The position numbers and the translations under genes are program-made. This document shows, piece after piece, positions 20,281-33,004 of a DNA stretch of 64,000 nt. The notes below the pieces were generated by a model, which worked only from the letters and a program-made list of their open reading frames with translations, was not told where the DNA came from and made no database searches. The stretch comes from Lepidurus packardi. Lineage: Eukaryota > Arthropoda > Branchiopoda > Notostraca > Triopsidae. The DNA lies in assembly GCA_023053545.1 (NCBI GenBank), contig JAKZAN010000001.1:2872565-2936564 (forward strand), written 5' to 3'. How positions within the stretch are numbered: position 1 is the first letter of the stretch; each line of letters starts with the position of its first letter.

Positions 20281-23200
20281 ATTAATTAATTACTGACTTA
20301 ATTAATTAATTACTGACTTAATTAATTAATGACTGACTTAATTAATTAATTACTGACTTAATTAATTAATTACTGACTTAATTAATGAATTTCTGACTTG
20401 ATTAATTAATTACTGACTTAATTCATGATTTACTGACTTAATTCATGAATTACTGAATAAATTCATGCATTACTGACTTAATTCATGAATTACTTACTTA
20501 ATTAATTAATTACTGACTTAATTCGTGATTTACTGACTTAATTCATGAATTACCGACTTAATTAATAAATTACTGACTGAATTAACAAATTACTGACTTA
20601 ATTAATGAATTACTGTCTTAATTAATGAATTACTGGCTTAATGAATTACTGACGTAATACATGAATTACTGACTTAATTCATGAATAACCGACTTAATTC
20701 ATGAATTACCGACTTAATTCATGAATTACTGATTTAATTCACGAATTACTGAGTAAATTCATGCATTACTGACTTAATTAATGAATTACTGACTTAAATA
20801 ATGAATTACTGACTTAATTAATTAATTACTGACTAAATTAATGAATTACTGACTTAATTAATGAATTTCTGACTTGATTAATTAATTACTGACTTAATTC
20901 ATGATTTACTGACTTAATTCATGAATTACCGACTTAATTCATGAAATACTGATTTAATTCACGAACCACTGAATAAATTCATGCATTACTGACTTAATTC
21001 ATGAATTACTTACTTAACTAATTAATTACTTAATTACTTAATGAATTAATGAATTACTGACTTAATTAATGAATTACTGACTTAATTAATTAATTACTGA
21101 CTTAATTAATGATTTACTGACTTTGTTAATGAATCACTGACTAAATTAATGCATTAATGAATTAGTGACTTAATTCATGAATTACTGACTTAATTCATGA
21201 ATTACTGACTTAATTCATGATTTGCTGACTTAATTCATGAATTACTGACTTAATTAACTAATTACTGACCTAATTAATTAATTACTGACTTAATTCATGA
21301 ATTAACGACTTAATTCATGAATTACTGATTTAATAAATGAATTACTTACTTAATTAATTAATTACTGACTTAATTAATTAATTACTGACTTAATTAATGA
21401 ATTACTGACTTAATTAATTAATTACTGACTTAATTAATAAATTAATGACTTAATTAATGAATTACTGTCTTAATTAATGAATTACTGACTTAATGAATTA
21501 CTGACGTAATACATGAATTACTGACTTAATTCATGAATTACTGATTTAATTAAATAATTACTGAATTAATTAATTAATTAGTGACTTAATTAATTAATTA
21601 CTGACTTAATTAATTAATTACTGACTTTATTAATGAATTACTAACTTAGTTAATGAATTACTGACTTAATTCATGAATTACTGACTTAATTCATGAATTA
21701 CTGATTTAATTAATTAATTAATGAATTACTGACTTAATTAATGAATTACTGACTTTATTCATGAATTACTGACCTAATTCATGAATTACTTACTTATTTA
21801 ATGAATTACTGAATTAATTAATTAATTACTGACTTAATTAATTAATTAGTGACTTAATTAATGAATTACTTACTTAATTAATGAATCACTGATTTAATTC
21901 ACGAATTACTGAATAAATTCATGCATTACTGACTTAATTCATGATTTACTGACTTAATTAATTAATTACTGACTTAATTCGTGATTTACTGACTTAATTC
22001 ATGAATTACCGACTTAATTAATAAATTACTGACTGAATTAACAAATTACTGACTTAATTAATGAATTACTGTCTTAATTAATGAATTACTGGCTTAATGA
22101 ATTACTGACGTAATACATGAATTACTGACTTAATTCATGAATAACCGACTTAATTCATGAATTACCGACTTAATTCATGAATTACTGATTTAATTCACGA
22201 ATTACTGAATAAATTCATGCATTACTGACTTAATTAATGAATTACTGACTTAAATAATGAATTACTGACTTAATTAATTAATTACTGACTAAATTAATGA
22301 ATTACTGACTTAATTAATGAATTTCTGACTTGATTAATTAATTACTGCCTTAATTCATGATTTACTGACTTAATTCATGAATTACCGACTTAATTCATGA
22401 AATACTGATTTAATTCACGAACTACTGAATAAATTCATGCATTACTGACTTAATTCATGAATTACTTACTTAACTAATTAATTACTTAATTACTTAATGA
22501 ATTAATGAATTACTGACTTAATTAATGAATTACTGACTTAATTAATGAATTACTGACTTAATTAATTAATTACTGACTTAATTAATGATTTACTGACTTT
22601 GTTAATGAATCACTGACTAAATTAATGCATTAATGAATTAGTGACTTAATTCATGAATTACTGACTTAATTCATGATTTGCTGACTTAATTCATGAATTA
22701 CTGACTTAATTAACTAATTACTGACCTAATTAATTAATTACTGACTTAATTCATGAATTACCGACTTAATTCATGAATTACTGATTTAATAAATGAATTA
22801 CTTAATTAATTAATTAATTACTGACTTAATTAATTAATTACTGACTTAATTAATGAATTACTGACTTAATTAATTAATTACTGACTTAATTAATAAATTA
22901 ATGACTTAATTAATGAATTACTGTCTTAATTAATGAATTACTGACTTAATGAATTACTGACGTAATACATAAATTACTGACTTAATTCATGAATTACCGA
23001 CTTAATTCATGAATTACTGATTTAATTCACGAATTTCTGAATAAATTCATGCATTACTGACTTTATTCATGAATTACTGACTTAATTCAGGATTTACTGA
23101 ATTAATTCATGAATTACCAACTTAATTCATGAATTACTAATTTAATTCACGAATTACTGAATAAATTCATGCATTGCTGATTTAATTCACGAATTACTGA

Positions 23201-26200
23201 ATAAACCCATGCATTACTGATTTAATTCATGAATTACTGACTTATTTAATGAATTACTGAATTAATTAAATAATTAATTAATTACTGACTTAATTAATGA
23301 ATTACCGACTTAATTCATGAATTACTGAATAAATTCATGCATTACTGACTTTATTAATGAATTACTGACTTAATTAAATAATTACTGAATTAATTAATTA
23401 ATTAGTGACTTAATTAATTAATTACTGACTTAATTAATTAATTACTGACTTTATTAATGAATTACTAACTTAGTTAATGAATTACTGACTTAATTCATGA
23501 ATTACTGACTTAATTCATGAATTACTGATTTAATTAATTAATTACTGAATTAATTACTGAATTACTGACTTAATTAATGAATTACTGACTTTATTCATGA
23601 ATTACTGACTTAATTCATGAATTACTTACTTATTTAATGAATTACTGAATTAATTAATTAATTACTGACTTAATTAATTAATTAGTGACTTAATTAATGA
23701 ATTACTTACTTAATTAATGAATCACTGATTTAATTCACGAATTACTGAATAAATTCATGCATTACTGACTTAATTCATGATTTACTGACTTAATTAATTA
23801 ATTACTGACTTAATTCGGGATTTACTGACTTAATTCATGAATTACCGACTTAATTAATGAATTACTGACTTAATTAACAAATTACTGACTTAATTAATGA
23901 ATTACTGTCTTAATTAATGAATTACTGACTTAATTCATGAATAACCGACTTAATTCATGAATTACCGACTTAATTCATGAATTACTGACTTAAATAATGA
24001 ATTACTGACTTAATTAATTAATTACTGACTAAATTAATGAATTACTGACTTAATTAATGAATTTCTGACTTGATTAATTAATTACTGACTTAATTCATGA
24101 TTTACTGACTTAATTCATGAATTACTTACTTAACTAATTAATTAATTAATTACTTAATGAATTAATGAATTACTGACTTAATTAATTCATTACTGACTTA
24201 ATTAATGAATTACTGACTTAATTAATTCATTACTGACTTAATTAATGATTTACTGACTTAATTCATGAATTTCTGACTTAATTCATGATTTACTGACTTA
24301 ATTAATGAATTAGTGACTTAATTCGTGAATTACTGACTTAATTCATGAATTACTGAATTAACTCATGAATACTGACTTAATTCATGAATTACAGACTTAA
24401 TTCATGAATTACTGACTTAATTCATAAATTACTGACTTAATTCATGAATTATGGACTTAATTAATGAATTACTGACTTAATTCATGAATTGTTGACTTAA
24501 TTCATGAATTACAGACTTAATTCATGAATTACTGACTTAATTCATAAATTACTGACTTAATTCATGAATTATGGACTTAATTCATGAATTACTGAGTTAA
24601 TTCATGATTTACTGACTTAATTCATGAATTACTGACTTAAATAACTAATTACTGAACTAATTAATTAATTACTGACTTAATTCATGAATTACCGACTTAA
24701 TTCATGAATTACTGATTTAATAAATGAATTACTTACTTAATTAATTAATTACTGACTTAATTAATGAATTACTGACTTAATTAATGAATTACTGACTTAA
24801 TTAATTAATTACTGACTTAATTAATAAATTACTGACTTAATTAATGAATTACTGTCTTAATTAATGAATTACTGACTTAATGAATTACTGACGTAATACA
24901 TGAATTACTGACTTAATTCATGAATTACCGACTTAATTCATGAATTACTGATTTAATTCACGAATTTCTGAATAAATTCATGCATTACTGACTTTATTCA
25001 TGAATTACTTACTTATTTAATGAATTACTGAATTAATTGATTAATTACTGACTTAATTAATGAATTACTTAATTAATTAATGAATCGCTGATTTAATTCA
25101 CGAATTACTGAATAAATTCATGTATTACTGATTTAATTCATGAATTACTGACTTAATTCAGGATTTACTGAATTAATTCATGAATTACCAACTTAATTCA
25201 TGAATTACTGAATAAATTCATGCATTACTGATTTAATTCACGAATTACTGAATAAATTCATGCATTACTGAATTAATTCATGAATTACTTACTTAATTAA
25301 TTAATTACTGAATTAATAAATTAATTACTGAATTAATTACTGAATTACTAACTTAATTAATGAATTACTGAAAAAATTCATGCTTTACTGATTTAATTCA
25401 CGAATTACTGATTTAATTCACGAATTACTGAATAAATTTATGCATTACTGATTTAATTCATGAATTACTGACTTATTTAATGAATTAATTAAATAATTAA
25501 TTAATTACTGACTTAATTAATTATTAACTGACTTAATTAATTAATTACTGACTTCATTAATTAATTACTGACTTAATTACTGATTTTCTGACTTGATTAA
25601 TTATTTACCGACTTAATTCATGAATTACTGATTTAATTCACGAATTACTGAATAAATTCATGCATTACTGACTTAACTCATGAATTACTGACTTAATTCA
25701 GGATTTACTGAATTAATTCATGAATTACCAACTTAATTCATGAATTACTGATTTAATTCACGAATTACTGAATAAATTCATGCATTACTGATTTAATTCA
25801 CGAATTACTGAAAAAATTCATGCATTACTGACTTAATTCATGAATTACTTACTTAATTAATTAATTACTGAATTAATTAATTAATTACTGAATTAATTAA
25901 TTAATTACTGAATTAATTAATGAATTACTAACTTAATTAATGAATTACTGAATAAATTCATGCATTACTGATTTAATTCACGAATTACTGAATAAATTTA
26001 TGCATTACTGATTTAATTCATGAATTACTGACTTATTTAATGAATTACTGAATTAATTAATTAATTACTGAATTAATTAATTAATTACTGAATTAATTAA
26101 TGAATTACTAACTTAATTAATGAATTACTGAATAAATTCATGCATTACTGATTTAATTCACGAATTACTGAATAAATTTATGCATTACTGATTTAATTCA

Positions 26201-26270
26201 TGAATTACTGACTTATTTAATGAATTACTGAATTAATTAATTAATTACTGACTTAATTAATTATTTACTG
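20281..26270. repeat. Satellite block 4, 20-bp monomer with higher-order repeat
   Basis: About 6 kb of 20-bp units, mostly GACTTAATTAATGAATTACT and AATTCATG variants. Distinctive variant monomers recur at an exact 1456-bp offset (20521/21977 and 20635/22091), showing a duplicated higher-order block. A third, less similar copy lies near 23811. No gene was found. Confidence 0.96.
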
Positions 26271-26292
26271 CCACAGCAACAGAAAGCACTTG

Positions 26293-29200
26293 ATGACAAC
26301 GAACCAGTTGTTGATACAGAATATAAGGAAGAGCTACCAACAACTTACCGAACTGATCCGCGAGGCCACGAGCAAGGGAACAAGCACAGTCGTAGCGTTA
26401 GAACCACCACAGAACCTAACATGTTCAAGTTTCGGAAGCTTCGAATTGATCAGACCCCCCCTCAGCTACAAAGGAGTGCTACTCCTCCAAAAGAGGGATA
26501 GCCCTTTTTACATAATGGAAATATCAGAACTGTATGTGGCACTAAAATTACCCAGAACTGGCACCCATTGCATAACCATCATTGCACTTTACCGGAGACA
26601 TACGGCTGATACTACAAATCTACTTTCCGAAGTTTGGAAGAAATATGGTCAAGACGACTGTGAAATGCGTGGAACGACGCATTGGACGAACGAAGTTTTA
26701 ACGAAGGAAACGAGATCGGTGTGGTTTGTGACTAATTCTATATTTGCCCGATTGCCAGGCGAACAAACACAAAAACTAACAAAACACTAAATTTCTATGC
26801 CACAATGCTTCGACGAATTTCGAGGCGATGTACGAGTTCGAGTTCGACTTCGAGTTCGAGAGCACCTTTCACGAAAAACTAAAAAGTGACTGCCTGGGCG
26901 AAAAAGACAGTCTGTTAAATAGTCACAAGTCCTTTGTCTGTTAGATCCATGCGGAAAATGTCTTTCGCACATGTGTTTGCAGTTAGGTTTTTTGGGTAAC
27001 AAATCTTCTCAAGGGGTTCCATGCAAAGGGTACCCCTTGCCTAACTGTCAGTCGTCGGAGTCAATTTTCTGCCCAGTTTTACAACATAATGGACCGTCGC
27101 TGGACCTCTGGTTCCAGCCTCCACGAGAACGGGCAGCAGCCGGCCCCGCTTAGGCATACCAGTTCGATGGTCAAGCGACGGACTGTCATAAAACAAAGGG
27201 TAAGTCGTGCAGTCAGGAAAGTGGTCTAACTGTCGCGGGTCGCACATTAAAATGATTATTCAAAGGCAATTCGTGCGTTTCGGAGTTATCCCTCCGACAT
27301 TGACTTGCTTCCGGATTCCATCCGGAACAGACTGTATGGTTGTCACCGGGGACTTTAATGCCCATCACTGGTTGTGGGAGGACAAAGCCGCGGACCTTGC
27401 GGGTACGCGGCTTTATAACTTTGTTACGGAACATGGTCTCACATTGTTAAACATGTGGAACACACCAACTTTCCTCAACGAACGTGGGCATATGTCTACC
27501 ATAGACCTCACGTGGATATCTGCGAATCTAAGTACACAAGTCGAGTGGAGCATGTTAAACGACGACGTGTACTACAATGAGTCCGATCACAAGGCAATTG
27601 CTCTCCTATTCACAACGTATGTTCCCCGCAAAGACAAGACCACGTGGTGCTACAGCAGGGCAAACTGGGCAACCTAAGATCCCACATGTCGTCAAGATCA
27701 GATTCAACCCGGATTAAGCCGTGGTGGAATGGAGAACTTCGCAGACTGAGAAAGGAAGCTTCAGCAGCGCTTCGGCTGTATCGCGCCGACAGGAATCCAC
27801 AAAGCGAAAAGGTTTGGAAAACAAAACGTAACCTCTACCGCAAGCAAACCAGAGATCGGAAAGAACAATTTTGGATGGCGCAGATGAAGTCCTCTAGTTG
27901 TAAGACGTTATGGAACCTAGATCGATACCTGCGATCTAATAGCAACAACCGATTCGAACAATTAAAGCAAGCAGATGGCAATCCTTTTCCTGACGTCAAA
28001 TCCAAACTAAACTGCATGGCAACAAGCTTACTGAATGGGGTACCAGCAGACAGTACAGACAGGCCTGAAAAGTCGTCACGTCATAAGATCATATCTAAGC
28101 AATTGAGAGCCTCCACTTCTGACGCGGAGTTTTCCTTTGGGGAAATTACGGAGATTCTAAACGATCTACGACCCAACAAGGCGGCAGGAATGGACAACAT
28201 ACAGGCTATAGTCCTAAAAAGCACCTGGAAAATCATCGGTCCATATGTCCTGAACATCTTCAACGCTTCTCTTAGGCTAGGTCACTACCCTAATGCGTGG
28301 AAGACAGCAAAAATCATTCCACTCCCCAAGCCTGGAAAACCAAGTTACGAGAACGCCAAGAGCTTTCGTCCCATATCTCTCCTCCCAGTACTGGGGAAGT
28401 TATTAGAGAAAGCAATCGCAAATCGCCTCAAAGCGTTTCTAACGGAAAACAACGCGCTGTCTGACATGCAATGGGGATGCAGACCTGGCAGATCCACGAC
28501 AGACGCGCTGGTCAATTTCACGGATTCGGTGCTCCAGAGCTTCGAAAATAGAAAGGTTCACACCGCGCTTCTACTTGACATAACGGGAGCCTTCGACAAC
28601 GTCAACCATGCTAAACTCATTCAAGAACTTCGGAAACTTAAGACCCCAGTCAACATAGTTTTGTGGATCGAAAGCTTCCTGAAACGCCGAAAATATTTCG
28701 TGGTCTTCAGAGATGACCAAAGCGATTTATTTTCATTAGCAAAAGGCGTACCTCAGGGATCACCGCTTTCTCCTCTACTGTTCTTGTTGTACATCGACAG
28801 CGCGTTGAGTATCATTAAAAGGAAGCGCCTAAATGTGCAGGCTTTTGTAGACGATCTCCTCCTTCACACGTCTGGTACCTCAAGTGAAACGAATGTTAAG
28901 CTGTTAGCCAACAACCTCAGTACACTCGTGAAGTGGGGGAAAAGGCTACATTTAGAGTTCGCAGAAAACAAAACTGAGCTAATCCACTTCTCCCGTAGAC
29001 ACAAGAAAGAAACGGCGCCGCTAAAATGGAACAATACTATCGTACACCCAAAAGTCTCTGTGAGATACCTTGGCCTGATTTATGATAGTCGGCTAACCTG
29101 GAAACATTACGCTAACCATCAGGCAGCGCAGTGCTCCATGGCTCTTCAAAGGATGTCATCGCTGACTAAATTCTCAAGATCTGTTGAATGCAGACAGCTT

Positions 29201-29872
29201 CGCTCCATCTTCCAAGCATCAGTCCTGGCAAAAGCGCGGTATGCTTACCCCGCATGGTGTAACATTTCCACAGCCATGCTCAAACCCCTTGCCCACATCT
29301 ATAGAAGGGGCCTGCTATGTATAACAGGTGCCCTTTCAACGACTACCACTTCAGCCTTAGAGGTGGAGACGGAGCTGTTACCATTCGATCTGCTTCTTCA
29401 GAAAACTGCAGCCAAGTATTACGCCTCAAGGAAATGGACTGAGTGGCCTATCCCTGAAGACATTCCAAACCGCAAACGGTACACCAAGTGCCTAGAGAGA
29501 GCAAGGCAGTTTGCGGCTAAAGCCTGGTCGTCTCCGCCTGAATCACTAAAAGTGGCTGTGATAGGCATCGAACGCTCAGTTATGGATCAGTGGTCAACCC
29601 GATGGGGTACGTGTAAGAGTCCACTTCATGATTTGCTAACAAATCCTGGAAATCGAGGTATCACGTACACGAACCTCCCTCGAAGCACAATTTCAAAAAT
29701 CATCCAACTACGAACTACGCATTTCCCCACCAAGACCTACCTTAAACGTATTAAGAGAACTGATTCTGACCTGTGTACATGCCACGACCAAGATAGACAA
29801 GACCTCTCTCACCTCCTCTTCCACCTCCTCCTTACCCCCTGTTCCCTTTTCCTGTACACCCCCCCCCCCTGA
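26293..29872 (+). pseudogene. I-group ORF2, disrupted by LTR insertion, deletions and a frameshift
   Basis: The endonuclease reads from ATG at 26293 to the solo LTR at 26661 and resumes after the duplicated GACTG at 27335 in the sense of the intact protein. A single G lost in a G-run near 27667 shifts the frame. About 117 bp (roughly 40 residues) are then missing before KSDSTRIKPWWNGE. From 27692 the RT core is open (GVPQGSPLSPLLF, FVDDLLL). The C-terminal zinc-finger region is replaced by a short unrelated tail ending at 29872, because a deletion joins the coding region to the C-rich 3' UTR. ORF1 is absent except its last codons, where TGA overlaps the ORF2 ATG (TGATG). Confidence 0.9.
26661..27329 (-). 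repeat. Solo BEL/Pao LTR with 5-bp target duplication
   Basis: The 669-bp LTR is of the same family as 2735-3396, with TG/CA ends on the minus strand. It is flanked by GACTG at 26656-26660 and 27330-27334. Removing the LTR and one GACTG gives the uninterrupted endonuclease sequence seen at 17275-17310 and 33354-33389. A 5-bp duplication is usual for BEL/Pao integrase. The solo form implies loss of an internal region by LTR-LTR recombination after insertion. Confidence 0.95.
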
Positions 29873-30019
29873 CAGGGTAGTATCTTGATGACTACCCGAT
29901 AGGTGACCCTTGTGCTGGGATTATTGACAATGCATGTAAAAATCGTACGCTTGAAATATAGTGAACGGCAATAGGCGAGAGCCTACGCCGGTAAAAAGGA
30001 AAAAAAAAAAAAAAAAAAA

Positions 30020-31393
30020 TTATTTACTGACTTAATTAATTAATTACTGACTTCATTAATTAATTACTGACTTAATTAATGATTTTCTGACTTGATTAAT
30101 TAATTACCGACTTAATTCATGAATTACTGATTTAATTCACGAATTACTGAATAAATTCATGCATTACTGACTTAATTCATGTATTACTTACTTAATTAAT
30201 GAATTACTGACTTAATTAATTAATTACTGACTAAATTAATTAATTACTGACTTCATTAATGAATTACTGACTTAATTAATGAATTTCTGACTTGATTAAT
30301 TAATTACTGACTTAATTCATGATTTACTGACTTAATTCATGAATTACCGACTTAATTCATGAATTACTGATTTAATTCACGAATTACTGAATAAATTCAT
30401 GCATTACTGACTTAATTCATGAATTACTTACTTAATTAATTAATTACTTAATTAATTAATGAATTACTGACTTAATTAATGAATTACTGACTTAATTAAT
30501 GAATTACTGACTTAATTAATGAATTACTGACTTAATTAATTAATTACTTACTTAATTATTGAATTACTGACTTCATTAATGAATTACTGACTTAATTAAT
30601 GAATTACTGACTTCATTAATTAATTACTGACTTAATTAATGATTTTCTGACTTGATTAATTAATTACCGACTTAATTCATGAATTACTGATTTAATTCAC
30701 GAATTACTGAATAAATTCATGCATTACTGACTTAATTCATGTATTACTTACTTAATTAATGAATTACTGACTTAATTAATTAATTACTGACTAAATTAAT
30801 TAATTACTGACTTCATTAATGAATTACTGACTTAATTAATGAATTTCTGACTTGATTAATTAATTACTGACTTAATTCATGATTTACTGACTTAATTCAT
30901 GAATTACCGACTTAATTCATGAATTACTGATTTAATTCACGAATTACTGAATAAATTCATGCATTACTGACTTAATTCATGAATTACTTACTTAATTAAT
31001 TAATTACTTAATTACTTAATTAATTAATGAATTACTGACTTAATTAATGAATTACTGACTTAATTAATGAATTACTGACTTAATTAATTAATTACTTACT
31101 TAATTATTGAATTACTGACTTCATTAATGAATTACTGACTTAATTAATGAATTTCTGACTTAATTAATTAATTACTGACTTAATTCATGATTTACTGACT
31201 TAATTCATGAATTACCGACTTAATTCATGAATTACTGATTTAATTCACGAATTACTGAATAAATTCATGCATTACTGACTTAATTCATGAATTACTGACT
31301 TAATGAGTTACTGACTTAATTAATTAATTACTGACTTCATTAATTAATTACTGAATTAATTAATGAATTACTGACTTAATTAATGAATTACTG
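30020..31393. repeat. Satellite block 5, 20-bp monomer with 560-bp higher-order repeat
   Basis: About 1.4 kb of satellite. Distinctive units recur at an exact 560-bp offset (30081/30641 and 30181/30741), which is 28 monomers. It lies between two I-group elements. No gene was found. Confidence 0.96.
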
Positions 31394-31627
31394 TTCGCCA
31401 TTACTAGTTCGCCATTTTGTGGCGGGAAGTTTGGACGTGTTTCAAGTGCGCTCTTGCTTTTGACGTGTTTCATTGGTGTATCCAAGTTTTGTTTTGATTG
31501 ATTTTGTTACTAGGTGTTGTTCGGTGCTTTCTGCACCTTTGTCGATTATTTTTATAACGTCTAGTTCCTGTTTTGTGTATGAACGAGGTCCTTTAAGTGA
31601 CTATTTAGGGCTTAGCCCAGTGACGAA
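31394..31627 (+). promoter_or_regulatory. 5' UTR and likely internal promoter of the I-group element
   Basis: This 234-bp leader precedes ORF1. Its sequence and length are conserved with the leader at 57395-57620 (for example TTCGCCATTTTGTGGCGG, GGTGCTTTCTGCACC versus GGTGCTCCCTGCACC, and GGGCTTAGCCCAGT just before ORF1). Elements of this type generally use an internal promoter here; that role is inferred. Confidence 0.5.
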
Positions 31628-33004
31628 ATGTTAAGGACACCGGAAAACTCGCCCGTGAAAGGGGGAATCCGTTTTTCTCAACCCGGCCCGTTCCGCGCTC
31701 TGGAGGAAATTGAAATAGACTCACCCAATCCAACCGTCACACTACAACCTCAAGTGAAATGTCAAACCTGCGGGTACAACTTTCAAAAAGACAAGCCTGC
31801 GGCAAAAAACTGCAAATCGTGTCGGGAAAAGAAAATGAACCCAGCCCAAGCTCAGAAACACCCCATGCTTTCCCCTTCGGACGACCTAGCGTTCCGTAAA
31901 AGGTCCTTTTCAATCGATGACCCTACTCAAATGTCTACTATGGATTTCATCGTATCCACGCTTAGGTCGCTGAAAGACAGCAACGACCATCTAAATTAGG
32001 AAATTTTGGCACTCAAAGCAGAAGTTGTGGGACTTCGTAAAGACCTTGTAGAAGAACGCGGGAAACCTTCCTGGAAACTTACTGTTAGTGACAATCAACT
32101 AAATCAAGGCCAAGCCGCCTCGCCTTCTGCTCAATCCGGAACCTGGGCTCAGGTAGTCCGCAAGAAAAGGAAAACACTGCAAACCAGGGAACCTAATGAA
32201 GCTATTGCCACCCCCGCTGGTCAAGAAGTAGACAATAACGATGATGACGGTGTCACGATTTTCATCCAACAGGAAGACGAGGCGAAACGGAACATGGTCA
32301 TTCCTAGGAAGGACCTCCTCAAAACAATGGATGAAGACTTAGCCAAGGCGTACCCGAATGCACCGAAGCCGGTATTAGTAGGTAAAACCCGCACCAACAG
32401 GCTTGCCCTCACCTTCCGAAGCCGGGAGGAAAAGATCATTTCGGAAGTCATATTTCAGTCAGCAAACTTACCAAACCTGGGACCGGTCAAAACAGTAAAA
32501 AGACAACCCAATCTGATGGTGGTAATCCACCAGCTCCCAAAGGAGTTGAGCATGCCGGAAATCTGCCAGCATATCTCTGACAAGAACTCCAACCTTGAGG
32601 TAACGTTTGAAGCTGACCGAACCAAATGGCTAAACCCGGATTCCACAAAAGCGCATGGGTCAGTCAAGTATACATGCAAATCGGTAGGAGAGAAGCAGAA
32701 ACTAATTCAAGTGGGTGGAATCTTCGCGTTCAACCGGCTAGTCCAAATTGAAAACGCCAGAACCACCAACATTATTCAATGCTTCAAATGCCAGGCTTAT
32801 GGCCATATTTCAGCGTCGTGCCAAGAAAAGACCCCAGTCTGCGGCAAATGTTCGAAAAACCACGACACGAGACAGTGCACAGACGCAGCAAAGAAATGTG
32901 CAAATTGCAAAGGTGCCCACCCCGCCTTCGACCCTAACTGCCCTGTTCGGATAAACGCGCAAAAAAGAAGTGAGAAACAATCCACAGCAACAAAAAGCAC
33001 TTAG
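31628..33004 (+). pseudogene. I-group ORF1 with one in-frame stop
   Basis: This Gag-like RNA-binding protein would be about 458 codons. One frame is open from ATG 31628 to TAG 33002-33004 except for a TAG at 31997-31999. The N-terminal part has a Cys-rich motif (CQTCGYNF, KNCKSCREKK). After the stop come a helical stretch (EILALKAEVVGLRKDLVEE), an RRM-like region (LMVVIHQLPKEL, EICQHISDKNSNLEVTF) and three zinc knuckles. The related copy at 57621 has a different stop four codons away in the same linker. The stop may be decay, or the linker may tolerate two-part expression. ORF2 begins immediately after the terminal TAG. Confidence 0.85.

Larger units (their letters stand above)
26271..30019 (+). 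mobile_element. I-group non-LTR retrotransposon, 5'-truncated, split by a solo LTR
   Basis: The element starts just before ORF2 and ends in poly-A at 30019. The flanks TTATTTACTG (26261-26270 and 30020-30029) match and are an uncommon satellite variant, so a 10-bp target duplication is well supported. Inside are a solo BEL LTR (26661-27329) and two deletions relative to the intact copy: about 117 bp near 27697, and the last ORF2 residues plus the early 3' UTR near 29824. It belongs to the same family as 16295-20280. Confidence 0.9.
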
